Below are positions 30,471 to 41,381 of a stretch of 42,472 nucleotides of DNA, in pieces. A program made the position numbers and the translations under genes. Source of the stretch: JBHHXR01 sp046757205. Lineage in GTDB: Bacteria > Pseudomonadota > Alphaproteobacteria > Rhodobacterales > Rhodobacteraceae. Within the stretch, counting starts at the first letter, position 1. Each line of letters opens with the position of its first letter. The notes under the pieces are model-generated. The model had not been told where the DNA came from. It did not search any database and saw nothing but the letters and a program-made list of their open reading frames with translations. The stretch is taken from NCBI GenBank assembly GCA_046757205.1, contig JBHHXR010000002.1, positions 1 to 42,472 of the forward strand, in the 5' to 3' direction.

Positions 30471-32147
30471 TCAGAAAAGCCCCTCGACCTCGCCCGCGGT
30501 ATTGAGGCCGATGGATTCGGCCGCCGGTTTGCTTGGCAGGCCCGGCATGGTCATGATCTCGCCGCAGATGGCGACCACGAAACCGGCGCCGGCGGACAGC
30601 CGCACTTCGCGGACCGGCACGCTGTGGCCGACCGGCGCGCCGCGCAGGTTGGGGTCGGACGAGAAGCTGTACTGGGTCTTGGCCATGCAGACCGGCAGGT
30701 TGCCAAAGCCGGCCTCTTCCCATTGCCGCAACTGGGCCCGGATTTTCTTGTCGGCCAGCACCTCGTCGGCGCGGTAGATGCGCTTGGCGATGGTCTCGAT
30801 TTTCTCGAAAAGCGCCATGTCATCGCGGTAGAGCGGCGCGAACTGGGCGGCGCCGCTGTCGGCGATCTCGGCGACGCGCTCGGCCAGTTCCAGCGCGCCC
30901 TCGGAACCCTTGGCCCAGTGCCTGCACAGGATCGCCTCGGCGCCCTGCGTCTCGGCATAGGCTTTCACCGCCTCGATCTCGGCATCCGTGTCGGACACGA
31001 AATGGTTGATCGCCACCACCACCGGCACGCCGAAGGACTTCAGGTTGCCGATGTGGCGGCCCATGTTGACGCAGCCGTCGCGAACCGCCCTGACGTTCTC
31101 GGCGCCGAGGTCGGCCTTGGCGACGCCGCCGTTGGTCTTCAGCGCGCGCACGGTGGCCACCAGCACCACGCAGTCCGGCGACAGCCCGGCCTTGCGGCAC
31201 TTGATGTTCATGAACTTCTCGGCCCCGAGATCGGCACCGAACCCGGCTTCCGTCACCACGTAGTCGGCGAGCTTCAGCGCGGTTTTCGTGGCCACCACCG
31301 AATTGCAGCCGTGCGCGATGTTGGCAAACGGCCCGCCGTGCACAAAGGCCGGGTTGTTCTCCAGCGTCTGCACCAGGTTGGGCTGCAATGCCTGGCGCAG
31401 AAGCACCGTCATCGCGCCGTCGGCCTTGATGTCGCGGCAGGTGATCGGCGAACGGTCGCGGCGGTAGGCGACGATGATGTCGCCGAGGCGGCGTTGCAGG
31501 TCCTTCAGATCGCTGGCCAGGCACAGGATGGCCATGACTTCCGAGGCCACGGTGATGTCGAAGCCGGTCTGCCGCGGGAAACCGTTGGCGACCCCGCCGA
31601 GCGAAGTGACGATGTCGCGCAGCGCCCGGTCGTTCATGTCGAGCACGCGCCGCCAGGTCACCCGGCGTTCGTCGATCTCCAGCGAGTTGCCCCAGTAGAT
31701 GTGGTTGTCGATCATCGCCGACAAGAGGTTGTGGGCCGAGGTGATGGCGTGGAAGTCGCCGGTGAAGTGCAGGTTCATGTCTTCCATCGGCACGACCTGC
31801 GCATAGCCGCCGCCGGCGGCGCCGCCCTTCATCCCGAAACACGGGCCGAGCGAGGCTTCGCGCAGGCAGATGGTCGCTTTCTTGCCGATCGCGTTGAGGC
31901 CGTCGCCGAGGCCCACGGTCGTGGTGGTCTTGCCTTCGCCCGCCGGCGTCGGGTTGATGGCGGTGACCAGTATCAGCTTGCCGTCGGGCCTGTCGGCCAG
32001 GGATTCCATGAAATCGGCGGATACCTTGGCCTTGTCGTGCCCGAAGGGTACGAGACTTTCGACCGGAATGCCGAGCCTGGCGCCGACGTCCTGGATCGGA
32101 GCCTTGTTTGCCTCACGGGCTATTTCGATATCCGACTTGAAACCCAT
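30471..32147 (-). CDS. fhs: formate-tetrahydrofolate ligase
   Basis: ATP-dependent formate:THF ligase of 558 residues, producing 10-formyl-THF. The P-loop is PTPAGEGKTTT at 66-76, followed by the conserved LREASLGPCFGMKGGAAGGG. The His-rich MNLHFTGDFHAI segment and VVATVRALK(T)NGG are further signatures. The ATG at 32147 has GGAGGA 9 nt upstream; a longer frame to 32306 carries no family sequence. Co-transcription with folD fits methylotrophic or formate-using one-carbon metabolism. Confidence 0.97.
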   Translation of the reverse strand: MGFKSDIEIAREANKAPIQDVGARLGIPVESLVPFGHDKAKVSADFMESLADRPDGKLILVTAINPTPAGEGKTTTTVGLGDGLNAIGKKATICLREASLGPCFGMKGGAAGGGYAQVVPMEDMNLHFTGDFHAITSAHNLLSAMIDNHIYWGNSLEIDERRVTWRRVLDMNDRALRDIVTSLGGVANGFPRQTGFDITVASEVMAILCLASDLKDLQRRLGDIIVAYRRDRSPITCRDIKADGAMTVLLRQALQPNLVQTLENNPAFVHGGPFANIAHGCNSVVATKTALKLADYVVTEAGFGADLGAEKFMNIKCRKAGLSPDCVVLVATVRALKTNGGVAKADLGAENVRAVRDGCVNMGRHIGNLKSFGVPVVVAINHFVSDTDAEIEAVKAYAETQGAEAILCRHWAKGSEGALELAERVAEIADSGAAQFAPLYRDDMALFEKIETIAKRIYRADEVLADKKIRAQLRQWEEAGFGNLPVCMAKTQYSFSSDPNLRGAPVGHSVPVREVRLSAGAGFVVAICGEIMTMPGLPSKPAAESIGLNTAGEVEGLF

Positions 32148-32155
32148 GCGACACT

Positions 32156-32161
32156 TCCTCC
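32156..32161 (-). promoter_or_regulatory. fhs: ribosome binding site of fhs
   Basis: GGAGGA on the minus strand lies 8 nt before the ATG at 32147 and decides that start over the longer upstream frame. Confidence 0.75.
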
Positions 32162-32277
32162 GGCTTTGCGTGGCGTTAAGTGCGCACAGACTTCGCCGCT
32201 TTACGGTTTTCCCGCTTTCAGCTTTTGGACGTAAAATGTTCCGTGTGCGACATCGGTTTCCGACCAGGCGGCGGCGC

Positions 32278-32302
32278 GGCGGCGCGAGTTTCTCGCGCCG
32301 CC
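32278..32302 (-). terminator. strong stem-loop between ftsH and fhs
   Basis: GGCGGCGCGAG and CTCGCGCCGCC form a perfect 11-bp stem with a 3-nt loop, 52 bp downstream of the ftsH stop. No U-tract follows in the ftsH direction, so it may be a Rho-assisted or non-canonical terminator, or a 3'-end stabiliser. The rest of 32148-32353 holds no gene. Confidence 0.55.
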
Positions 32303-32353
32303 ACAATGCCCGGCGTTATCGGAAAGTTTCCGTCTTCGGCGGGCCGCCGGCCG

Positions 32354-34282
<1,929 letters not shown>

Positions 34283-34289
34283 AATACCA

Positions 34290-34294
34290 CTCCT
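34290..34294 (-). promoter_or_regulatory. ftsH: ribosome binding site supporting the ftsH TTG start
   Basis: AGGAG on the minus strand lies 7 nt before the TTG at 34282-34280. No ATG in frame nearby gives the conserved N-terminus. Confidence 0.7.
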
Positions 34295-34365
34295 GTTCCG
34301 GTCATTGGCGCGCCGGCGGCGTCCCCGACCGCGGCCAGACTAACATAGGCTTTTGCGCGGCGCTT

Positions 34366-35655
34366 TCAACGCGTCCTTATCGTGTCGAAAAATCCGGCGT
34401 TGCCGCCTTTTGGATACATCGCCGGCGTATCGTCGCCGCGCCGCGCCAGCGCCGAAACGAGCTGCCGGCCGCGCCAGATCGCCGGGCTGGCGATCAGAAG
34501 CTCGCGGTCGAACCCGGAATCGCGCCATTCCGGCCATTGTTTCAGCCCCTCCTCGCCCAGCGCCCCGATCTCCAGCTCATCGCGGTCCGGCGGCGGTTTC
34601 CGCACCAGCCACCTGCCGTCCCAGGGCGTTTCGCCGAGCGGCCGCCGTCCTTCCGCGCGTGCCGGTTCGCGGCGGATCAAGACCTTGCCCCTTGCCCCGC
34701 GAACGACGCATCCATGCAGGGTCGCGGCGCGGAACCTGCCCGGGGCCGTGATCGATTCGCAAATCGGTGCCAGCGCCGCGAGCCTGGGGCGGTAGCGGGA
34801 TCCAGAGACCCAGTTCAGCGCCGCCGCCAGCAATCGCAGGCGGATTTCCAGCGGCGCGGCGGCAAATGGTTTGCGGTCGAGGACGACATCCCCCAACCGC
34901 CCCGGTTCGGCGCAATCCCGCGCGAGATCGAGTGTTGCCTGCTCCAGCGCGGCGCGTGCGTGGCCCATTCTCGCGGCGGTTTGCACCAGGTTTTCGGCGT
35001 CGATTCCCAGGCCCTCAAGAACCCCGAGGGCCTGCCGGACCTTCACCCGGTCGAACCGCCTGTCGGCGTTGCTGGGGTCCTCGACCCAGGAATGCCGGTT
35101 CGAGACGAGAAACGCCCGCAGATCGTCTCGCCGGATCGAAAGCATCGGCCTGACGAAGACCACGCCGTCAAACTCCACCCGCGCCGCCATCGCCGACAGT
35201 CCGTCCACGCCCGAGCCGCGGGCGAGGCGCAACACGAAGGTCTCCGCCTGATCGTCGAGCGTGTGGCCGAGCGCCACGGCGGCAAGCCCCGCTTCGCGGG
35301 CCCATTCGGCGATCAGCCGGTAACGCGCGGTCCGCGCCGCGTCCTGAAGGTTGCCCTGCCCGTCCCATCCGTGCCAGCGCACGATGGTGTGGCCGATGCC
35401 CAGTCCGGCGCTCAACTCCTGCACGCCGCGGGCTTCCTCCGCGCTGCCGTCGCGCAGACCGTGGTCGACCGTGACCGCGGCGAGCGCGCGGCCGCCGCGC
35501 CGGCACCAGCGCTGCAGCAACACCGCCAGCGCCACGGAGTCGCCCCCGCCGGAGACCGCGACGCCCAGCGGGCCGTCAGGCAGGCGATCAAGCTCCGGAC
35601 CCATGCGGTCAAGAAAATGTGCCGCCGTTGACAGCCTTTTTCCGCTCAGAGACAC
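34366..35655 (-). CDS. tilS: tRNA(Ile)-lysidine synthetase TilS
   Basis: Modifies C34 of the minor isoleucine tRNA to lysidine so that it reads AUA. The PP-loop SGGGDSVAL at 35-43 is intact, and HTLDDQAETFVLRLARGSGVDGL provides the second family signature. The length, 429 residues, includes the C-terminal tRNA-binding domains. The start is a GTG that overlaps the end of the ybgF/cpoB gene by 10 nt; an ATG at 35604 would remove 17 residues and also keep the PP-loop. Confidence 0.94.
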   Translation of the reverse strand: MSLSGKRLSTAAHFLDRMGPELDRLPDGPLGVAVSGGGDSVALAVLLQRWCRRGGRALAAVTVDHGLRDGSAEEARGVQELSAGLGIGHTIVRWHGWDGQGNLQDAARTARYRLIAEWAREAGLAAVALGHTLDDQAETFVLRLARGSGVDGLSAMAARVEFDGVVFVRPMLSIRRDDLRAFLVSNRHSWVEDPSNADRRFDRVKVRQALGVLEGLGIDAENLVQTAARMGHARAALEQATLDLARDCAEPGRLGDVVLDRKPFAAAPLEIRLRLLAAALNWVSGSRYRPRLAALAPICESITAPGRFRAATLHGCVVRGARGKVLIRREPARAEGRRPLGETPWDGRWLVRKPPPDRDELEIGALGEEGLKQWPEWRDSGFDRELLIASPAIWRGRQLVSALARRGDDTPAMYPKGGNAGFFDTIRTR

Positions 35656-36509
35656 CCCAGCCGCGCCATCTGTTCGGTGGACCTGGCCAGCAGGCCCGAG
35701 CCTTCGTCGGGAAAGCGGACCTGGACCTCGCTGAAGGTCAGGCAGGCCTCGTCCTTCTGGCCAAGCTCGGCCAGGCTTTCACCAAGCCTGTAAAGCGCCT
35801 GGGGCGCCTTCGGCCCCTGCGGCGCTCCGCTGAAGGAATCGAGGAAACTGCGCGCCGCCTGGTTCCAGGCGCCCGTCGCGGCCAGAGCCTCGCCGCGCCA
35901 GTACTGCGCCTCGCTGGCCAGCGGCCCGCCGGGATAGGTCGCCACGAAGGTTTCGAACATGCGCGCCGCGTGCAGGTATTTCTTGTCGTTGTAGGCGGCG
36001 AGCGCGGCGTCGAAATCGGATTGCTCGGACACCGCCAGTTCGGGTTGCTTGCCGTCGCCGGGCAGTTCCGGCTCCACTATCGGATCGGTGACGCCGCCGC
36101 CCAGCGGCTCGGTATCGTCGAGCGCGCTGATATCGCCGCCTTCCAGTTCGGTCAGGCGGAACTCCAGATCCCCTATCCGGTTGGTGCCGTCCTCGACGAT
36201 GCGCTGGACGTCGAACTGTATCCGTTCCACCCGGCCAATGGTGTCGCGAAGTTCGGTCTCGATCTCGTCGAGACGTTGCAGGACCGGCCCTGTATCCACC
36301 GTGCCGACGCCGCTCGCGCCGGTGGTCGCCATCTCCCGACGCAGCCGTTCGATCTCTCTCTTGAGAATCCTTAGGTCGGCGCGGATATCCGCCAGCGTCT
36401 GCGGGCCAACCTCCTCCTGCGCGCCGGCCGTGTTCACGGCCAGGGGGGCGGCCGGCATCAGCGCCAGACCGACCACTACAGCCAACCTGCGAATGAGAAT
36501 CCTGGCCAT
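35646..36509 (-). CDS. ybgF: Tol-Pal system coordinator CpoB/YbgF
   Basis: Periplasmic protein of 287 residues with a signal peptide (about 1-30) and an N-terminal coiled-coil trimerisation part (LADIRADLRILKREIERLRR). A Ser/Gly/Pro-poor acidic linker follows, then a C-terminal TPR domain from about 165 (DFDAALAAYNDKKYLHAARMF, PGGPLASEAQYWRGEAL). CpoB links outer-membrane constriction with peptidoglycan synthesis during division. It lies downstream of pal, the usual position. Confidence 0.93.
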   Translation of the reverse strand: MARILIRRLAVVVGLALMPAAPLAVNTAGAQEEVGPQTLADIRADLRILKREIERLRREMATTGASGVGTVDTGPVLQRLDEIETELRDTIGRVERIQFDVQRIVEDGTNRIGDLEFRLTELEGGDISALDDTEPLGGGVTDPIVEPELPGDGKQPELAVSEQSDFDAALAAYNDKKYLHAARMFETFVATYPGGPLASEAQYWRGEALAATGAWNQAARSFLDSFSGAPQGPKAPQALYRLGESLAELGQKDEACLTFSEVQVRFPDEGSGLLARSTEQMARLGCL

Positions 36510-36561
36510 CGTATCACTCCATATACGCCCAGTTGCCCCGGGCGCCGGACCCGGGATCGCT

Positions 36562-37056
36562 TCAGCTCGCGGCCGGCCCGCTCACCACCGTGACGGCCCG
36601 GCGGTTCTGCGACCAGCAGCTTTCATCGGAACACACCGCGACCGGGCGTTCCTTGCCGTAGGTGACGACGCGGATGCGGCTGTCCGGAATTCCCTTCGAC
36701 ACCAGATACGCGCGCACCGCATTGGCCCGCCGGGCGCCCAGCGCGAGGTTGTACTCGCGGGTTCCCTGCTCGTCGGCGTGCCCTTCGATAAGCACCGGAA
36801 GTTCGGGATTCTCGCTCAGCCAGACGGCCTGCGCATCGAGCGTGGCCATCGCCGCGAGCGACAGGTTGCTCTGGTCGACCTCGAAGAAGACCCGGTCGCC
36901 GATGGTCCGCTGGAAGTAGTCCAGCGTCGTCTGGTCGATCGAGCCCGGCCCGCCGGGGCCGAATCCGCCGGTCCCGCCGGGGACGCCGCCAAGCTGGCTG
37001 GTACAGGCCGAAAGGCCGATCGCGGCGACGGCCAGCGCGTAATTCCTGATTTGCAT
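36562..37056 (-). CDS. pal: peptidoglycan-associated lipoprotein Pal
   Basis: Outer-membrane lipoprotein of 164 residues. The lipobox LSAC places Cys at 18. A Gly/Pro-rich linker leads to the OmpA-like domain, with VFFEVDQSNLS and the peptidoglycan-binding GHADEQGTREYNLALGARRA motif. SYG-like VVTYGKERPV and QNRRAV are near the C-terminus. Two cysteines (AVCSDESCWSQ) could form a disulfide. It binds TolB and the cell wall in the Tol-Pal system. Confidence 0.96.
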   Translation of the reverse strand: MQIRNYALAVAAIGLSACTSQLGGVPGGTGGFGPGGPGSIDQTTLDYFQRTIGDRVFFEVDQSNLSLAAMATLDAQAVWLSENPELPVLIEGHADEQGTREYNLALGARRANAVRAYLVSKGIPDSRIRVVTYGKERPVAVCSDESCWSQNRRAVTVVSGPAAS

Positions 37057-37134
37057 TATCGTTCACCTCTGCTCCGGGCCGCCTCTGGCCCTTGTTTCGA
37101 TTCTAGCACCTTCACCGGCGGCGCGAAACCACGG

Positions 37135-38469
37135 TTACGGCAACAGTTTCGACCACGCCGGATCGGAGGCGAAACCCGGCGTCGGAACCTTCCGCAGGTT
37201 CCGCCCGGTGACATCCACCGAATAGAGCGCCGGCGCGCCGCTGGAGCCCGGCGATTCGCGGAAGAACATCAGCACCCGGCCGTTGGGCGACCATGTCGGC
37301 CCCTCGTCGTGGAAAGACGAGGTCAGGAGCCGCTCCTCGCTGCCGTCGAGCCGCATGACGCCGACGTGAAAGCGGCCTCCGACGATCTTGGTAAAGGCGA
37401 TCAGGTCGCCGCGCGGCGACCATACCGGCGTGCCGTAGTGGCCGGCCCCGAAACTGATGCGGCGCGCCGGCCCGCCGCCGGCCGGCATGACATAGATCTG
37501 CTGCGACCCGCCGCGATCGGACTCAAAGACGATCTGGCGGCCGTCGGGCGAAAAGCTGGGCGCGGAGTCGATCGCCGCCGACCTTGTCAGGCGCCGCGTG
37601 CGTCCGTTGGACAGGGTCTGGACGTAGAGGTCGGTATTGCCGGTGGCGTCGGTCGCCGAATACGCGACCTGTTTCCCGTCGGGCGAAAACCGCGGCGCGA
37701 AGGTCATGCCCGGCAGGTCGCTCAGCGCACTGCGCTGCCCGCTGTCCACGTCGAGCATGTACACCCGGGGGACGCCGGTCTCGTAGCTCGTGTAGAGAAC
37801 CTGACGCGCGTTCGGCGAGAACCGCGGCGCCAGCACCAGGTTTTCCGATCCGGTGAGCATTTTCACGTTGGCGCCGTCCTGATCCATCATCGCAAGCTGC
37901 TTGGTCCGGTTGCCCTTGCGCCCGCGTTCCGACACGAAGACGACCCTGCTGTCGAAATACCCGTCCTCGCCGGTCAGCCGCGAATAGACCGTATCGGCGA
38001 CCTTGTGGGCGATGCGCCGCCAGTTGCGCAGCGGCGCCACGTACTGCACGCCGTCGCCGATCTGCTGCTGGGCGAACACGTCCCACAGCCGGAACTGTAC
38101 CACCACGCGGCCGCCGCCGGCATTTGCCACCGACCCGGTGATCAGCGCCTGCGCGTTGATCGCCTTCCAGTTGGCGAATTCCACCGGCGCGTTGAAGCTC
38201 GTGATCCGGTCGATATGCGCCGCCGCCGGGATGCGCCGGAACAGGCCGGAACCGACGAGATCGGCGGAAACAACCCGGCTCACATTCGAGGCGAGATCGC
38301 GTGTGGTGCCGGGTTCGGCCACGAATGTCGGAATGGCGAAGGGCAGCGGTTCGATCACGCCTTCGGTGATCTCGATCCTGAGCGGCTTCGACTGGGCCAA
38401 CGCGGCGGAGGCGCCCGCCACCACGGCAATGGCGGCGCAGATGGCGGCGGCATATCGGACAGGTCTCAT
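37135..38469 (-). CDS. tolB: Tol-Pal system periplasmic protein TolB
   Basis: Periplasmic beta-propeller protein of 444 residues with a signal peptide of about 26 residues. The N-terminal TolB domain is followed by repeated PD40-type blades, seen in APRFSPNARQVLYTS, APRFSPDGKQVAYSA, APSFSPDGRQIVFES and PVWSPRGDLIAFTK. It binds Pal and is regulated by TolA. The gene starts 1 bp after the tolA stop and precedes pal. Confidence 0.97.
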   Translation of the reverse strand: MRPVRYAAAICAAIAVVAGASAALAQSKPLRIEITEGVIEPLPFAIPTFVAEPGTTRDLASNVSRVVSADLVGSGLFRRIPAAAHIDRITSFNAPVEFANWKAINAQALITGSVANAGGGRVVVQFRLWDVFAQQQIGDGVQYVAPLRNWRRIAHKVADTVYSRLTGEDGYFDSRVVFVSERGRKGNRTKQLAMMDQDGANVKMLTGSENLVLAPRFSPNARQVLYTSYETGVPRVYMLDVDSGQRSALSDLPGMTFAPRFSPDGKQVAYSATDATGNTDLYVQTLSNGRTRRLTRSAAIDSAPSFSPDGRQIVFESDRGGSQQIYVMPAGGGPARRISFGAGHYGTPVWSPRGDLIAFTKIVGGRFHVGVMRLDGSEERLLTSSFHDEGPTWSPNGRVLMFFRESPGSSGAPALYSVDVTGRNLRKVPTPGFASDPAWSKLLP

Positions 38470-38470
38470 C

Positions 38471-39679
38471 TTACCACAATCCTTTCATTCCCTTGGGATT
38501 GAAGACGACTTCCAGTTCTTTCCACTGGGCGTATTTTTCGCCTGGCATGTCATACGGCTGGCAGCGCAGGATGGCGCGCCGGGCCGCCCGGAACGCCGAC
38601 TTGAAACGCGGATCCGACTGGTCGGCCGGTTCGATCCAGCGCACGGCGTTGCCCACCACCTTGCCTTCGCGCGACAGCGTCACCGCGACGACGACCTCCA
38701 GTTCCTCGGCGTTGCGCAGGCCTGCCGGAACCGACCAGCATTTCTTGATCGACAGGCGCAGGCCGTCTATTTCGCCCCCGGTGAGGGGCGGGCCGGAGGC
38801 CAGCGCGGGCTGGCTCGGCGTCGGGGTGGCAGGTGGTTGCGGCGACGGGTCCTGCGGCACCGCGGGTTCGGGCTCCGGCTCCGGCGTCGCCGGCCGCGGC
38901 GTGTCGATTGCCACTTCCTCGGCCGGTGTCTCGCGCGCCGCGCGTGCCTTCGCCGTCACCGACGCCGGCCGCGCCCGCGGCCGCCTGGAGCGTAGGGGTG
39001 ACGCGCTCGACGGCGGATTTTCCACCGGTTCGGGGCTGATTTCCGTGGTTGCTTCGGGCGGCGCCAGCGGCGGGCGCTCGTCCAGTGGTTTCAGGGCGAT
39101 CTCTTCGGGCGCGATTTCCGGTTGCGCGGTGTCCGCCCGCAACGCGTCGGCCGGCGGTTTCGGGGCGGCCGTGGCATCGACGCGCGGCGCGTCGGACGGC
39201 GCCGGCGGCTCGTTCATCGCCAGCGCCTCGGGAAGCGCGGGCCCGTCCACCGGGCTCAGCGCCGTGTCCGCCGGCGTCTCCGGCGCATCGGCCGGCGTTA
39301 TCGCGGGAGCCGCCTCGGTCACCGTTGTCGCCGGTGACGACGCGATGCCGGGCGCCCGCGCCACCGCGCTCAGATCGGGTGCATCCTCCCTGCTCGGCGC
39401 CTGCGCCCCGGCGCTGGCTTCCAGTTCCGGCGTGTTCTCCGGCACCGGGATCGCAACCGCGTTGTCGTCCGCGCCGGGTTCGGTCAGGTTTCCCGCATCA
39501 GTGCTCGGCAACCGCGGCGCGCGCGATGCGGCGGCATCGAATTCGGCGGCGCTGATCAATGTGACGTCGGCAATCTGCAAGCGCTTCTGCTTTCTGTGTT
39601 CAATGATCGGCCCGCCGAAGATGACCAGCAGGATCAGCGCCAGATGCGCGGCCGCCGATATGGACGCCCCGGTGCGCAT
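38471..39679 (-). CDS. tolA: TolA-like energy-transducing protein
   Basis: Protein of 402 residues with one N-terminal membrane anchor (about 8-27, AAHLALILLVIFGGPII). A long Ala/Pro/Glu-rich low-complexity middle at about 45-290 spans the periplasm. A C-terminal TolA/TonB-like domain begins near LRLSIKKCWSVPAG and includes VVVAVTLSREGKVVGN. The middle is Pro-rich rather than the long Lys/Ala helix of E. coli TolA. Position between tolR and tolB makes the assignment firm despite that difference. Confidence 0.88.
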   Translation of the reverse strand: MRTGASISAAAHLALILLVIFGGPIIEHRKQKRLQIADVTLISAAEFDAAASRAPRLPSTDAGNLTEPGADDNAVAIPVPENTPELEASAGAQAPSREDAPDLSAVARAPGIASSPATTVTEAAPAITPADAPETPADTALSPVDGPALPEALAMNEPPAPSDAPRVDATAAPKPPADALRADTAQPEIAPEEIALKPLDERPPLAPPEATTEISPEPVENPPSSASPLRSRRPRARPASVTAKARAARETPAEEVAIDTPRPATPEPEPEPAVPQDPSPQPPATPTPSQPALASGPPLTGGEIDGLRLSIKKCWSVPAGLRNAEELEVVVAVTLSREGKVVGNAVRWIEPADQSDPRFKSAFRAARRAILRCQPYDMPGEKYAQWKELEVVFNPKGMKGLW

Positions 39680-39690
39680 CTTCGGCGGCC

Positions 39691-40161
39691 CTAGTTTCCC
39701 TCACCGGTCAGACTGGGGCCTCCAGCCTCGGTGACCAGCCCGATATTGCGGAAGCCGCCGGCGTTGAGCGCCCCCATCACCTGCATCACCGCCTCGTAGG
39801 AAATCGCGCCGTCGGCGCGCAGGAAAATCTTGTCATTGTCGCGCTCCACCGCGATGGCGCGGAGTTTCGGGATCAGGTCGTCGCGGGCGATCTCGGTCTT
39901 TTGCAGGAAGATCTTTCCCTCCGAATTGAGCGCCACCGTCAGCGGTTCCTCGTTTTCGGTGGGCAGCGGCGTAGCGGCCGTTTTCGGGAGCTTGACGGGA
40001 ACGCCGACCGTCAGCAGCGGCGCCGCCACCATGAAAATGACCAGAAGCACCAGCATGACATCGACGAACGGCGTGACGTTGATCTCGGAGAACGGCTTGC
40101 GGGCCCGGCCGGAGCGGTGGCGCACGGCGCGTTTGGCGGTATTCGCGATGCCGCTCGGCAT
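39691..40161 (-). CDS. tolR: Tol-Pal motor subunit TolR
   Basis: ExbD/TolR-family protein of 156 residues with one membrane segment containing the proton-path Asp (FVDVMLVLLVIFMVAAP) and a periplasmic domain. The start is taken as the ATG at 40161, 1 bp after the tolQ stop; a TTG at 40179 would add six residues and overlap tolQ. It forms the motor stator with TolQ and transfers proton-motive energy to TolA. Confidence 0.94.
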   Translation of the reverse strand: MPSGIANTAKRAVRHRSGRARKPFSEINVTPFVDVMLVLLVIFMVAAPLLTVGVPVKLPKTAATPLPTENEEPLTVALNSEGKIFLQKTEIARDDLIPKLRAIAVERDNDKIFLRADGAISYEAVMQVMGALNAGGFRNIGLVTEAGGPSLTGEGN

Positions 40162-40162
40162 G

Positions 40163-40864
40163 TCAGCTGCCCCGGTCAAGCTGGCGCGACAGGATCAGCG
40201 AGAACTCGTCGGCGAAATCCTCGTAATCCGAGCTCAGCTTGTCGGCGTCCGAACTCAGCTTGTTGTAGAACACCACCGCCGGGATGGCGGCGAGCAGCCC
40301 CAGCGCGGTGGCCACCAGCGCCTCGGCGATCCCCGGCGCCACCACCGCGAGGTTGGTGCTCTGCTGCGAGGCGATTTCCTCGAACGCGTTCTTGATGCCC
40401 CAGACGGTGCCGAACAGCCCGATAAATGGCGCGATCGAGCCGACCGTGGCCAGGAATGTCAGCCCGCCGTTGAGGGTGTCGCTCTCCTGGCCCAGCACCA
40501 CGTTCATCGACCGGTCGATGCGCGCCTGCGCGCCCGCCATCAAGCCGCCGTCGGAGCGCTGCGAGCGCCGCCATTCCGACATGCCGGCGGCGAATATCCG
40601 TTCCGTGGGGCCGTCCGGCTCAGCGCCGAGGCGCTCGAAAACCCGGTCCAGCGGTTCACCCGACCAGAACTCGTCCTCGAACGCTTCGGTCTTCGTCTTG
40701 GCGCGCCGGTAATTGATGATTTTCTGGATGATGATGGCCCAGGACCAGAACGACGCCAGCGTCAGCACGACCAGCACGACCTTCACCGTCGGCGTGGCCC
40801 GCAAGAAAAGCGCGAGCAGCGAGAAATCGATCTGCTGCGCAGCCACCAATGTATCTGCTTCCAT
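40163..40864 (-). CDS. tolQ: Tol-Pal motor subunit TolQ
   Basis: ExbB/TolQ/MotA-family protein of 233 residues with three membrane segments. The first is at about 23-47. The pair in the second half contains FLATVGSIAPFIGLFGTVWG and the VAPGIAEALVATALGLLAAI segment typical of the family. It assembles the proton-driven ring that acts on TolR and TolA. It lies about 114 bp downstream of ybgC, the largest gap in this operon. Confidence 0.96.
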   Translation of the reverse strand: MEADTLVAAQQIDFSLLALFLRATPTVKVVLVVLTLASFWSWAIIIQKIINYRRAKTKTEAFEDEFWSGEPLDRVFERLGAEPDGPTERIFAAGMSEWRRSQRSDGGLMAGAQARIDRSMNVVLGQESDTLNGGLTFLATVGSIAPFIGLFGTVWGIKNAFEEIASQQSTNLAVVAPGIAEALVATALGLLAAIPAVVFYNKLSSDADKLSSDYEDFADEFSLILSRQLDRGS

Positions 40865-40978
40865 TTGCCTGCTCTGGTTTTCGTTCCGCGGCCGCTCTTG
40901 TGGCGGCGCTTGGCGGAAACATACGTGATTTCGGCGCGTTTGTGGCGAAAAACCGCAACACTGTCCAGCCTAGCCGTG

Positions 40979-41380
40979 TCAGCCGCCGATCAATTCCAGG
41001 CGACGGCGGATATCCGCCGGCAGGCGCGCGGCGCGGCCTTGCGGCGTTATGCAGGCAAGGCGGACCTTCGCGGCGAAGAGAACATTCCCGCCACGCCGGA
41101 TTTCCTGGCGCATTTCGACGCTGGCGCCGCCCACGCGCGTCAACGCGGTGAGCACAACAAGCTCGTCGTCGAACCGCGCCGGCAGAAGGTAGTCGGCCTC
41201 TATCCGGCGCACGGCGAAGACCAGCGAATGGCGCGCGCGCAGATCGCTCTGGTCGATCCCCGCCGCCCTGACCGCTTCGGTGCGACCGCGTTCGATGAAT
41301 TTCAGGTAGTTCGCGTAATAGACGATGCCGGCGAGGTCGGTGTCCTCGTAGTAAACCCGCAGACGCAGCTCGTGGCTCAC
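40979..41380 (-). CDS. ybgC: Tol-Pal-associated acyl-CoA thioesterase YbgC
   Basis: Hotdog thioesterase of 133 residues. The catalytic motif YEDTDLAGIVYYANYLKFIERGRTE near the N-terminus is diagnostic of YbgC. The GTG at 41380 is preferred: it lies 1 bp after the ruvB stop with GAGGTG nearby, and it gives the usual length. A longer ATG reading to 41491 runs into ruvB. YbgC acts on acyl-CoA or acyl-ACP and is usually coded with tolQRAB, though its exact role there is unsettled. Confidence 0.93.
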   Translation of the reverse strand: MSHELRLRVYYEDTDLAGIVYYANYLKFIERGRTEAVRAAGIDQSDLRARHSLVFAVRRIEADYLLPARFDDELVVLTALTRVGGASVEMRQEIRRGGNVLFAAKVRLACITPQGRAARLPADIRRRLELIGG

Positions 41381-41381
41381 C

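Noticed and set aside
36049..38502. An 817-codon open frame on the plus strand
   Set aside because: It is antisense to cpoB, pal and tolB, which have clear family motifs; the translated frame is low-complexity Arg/Pro/His.
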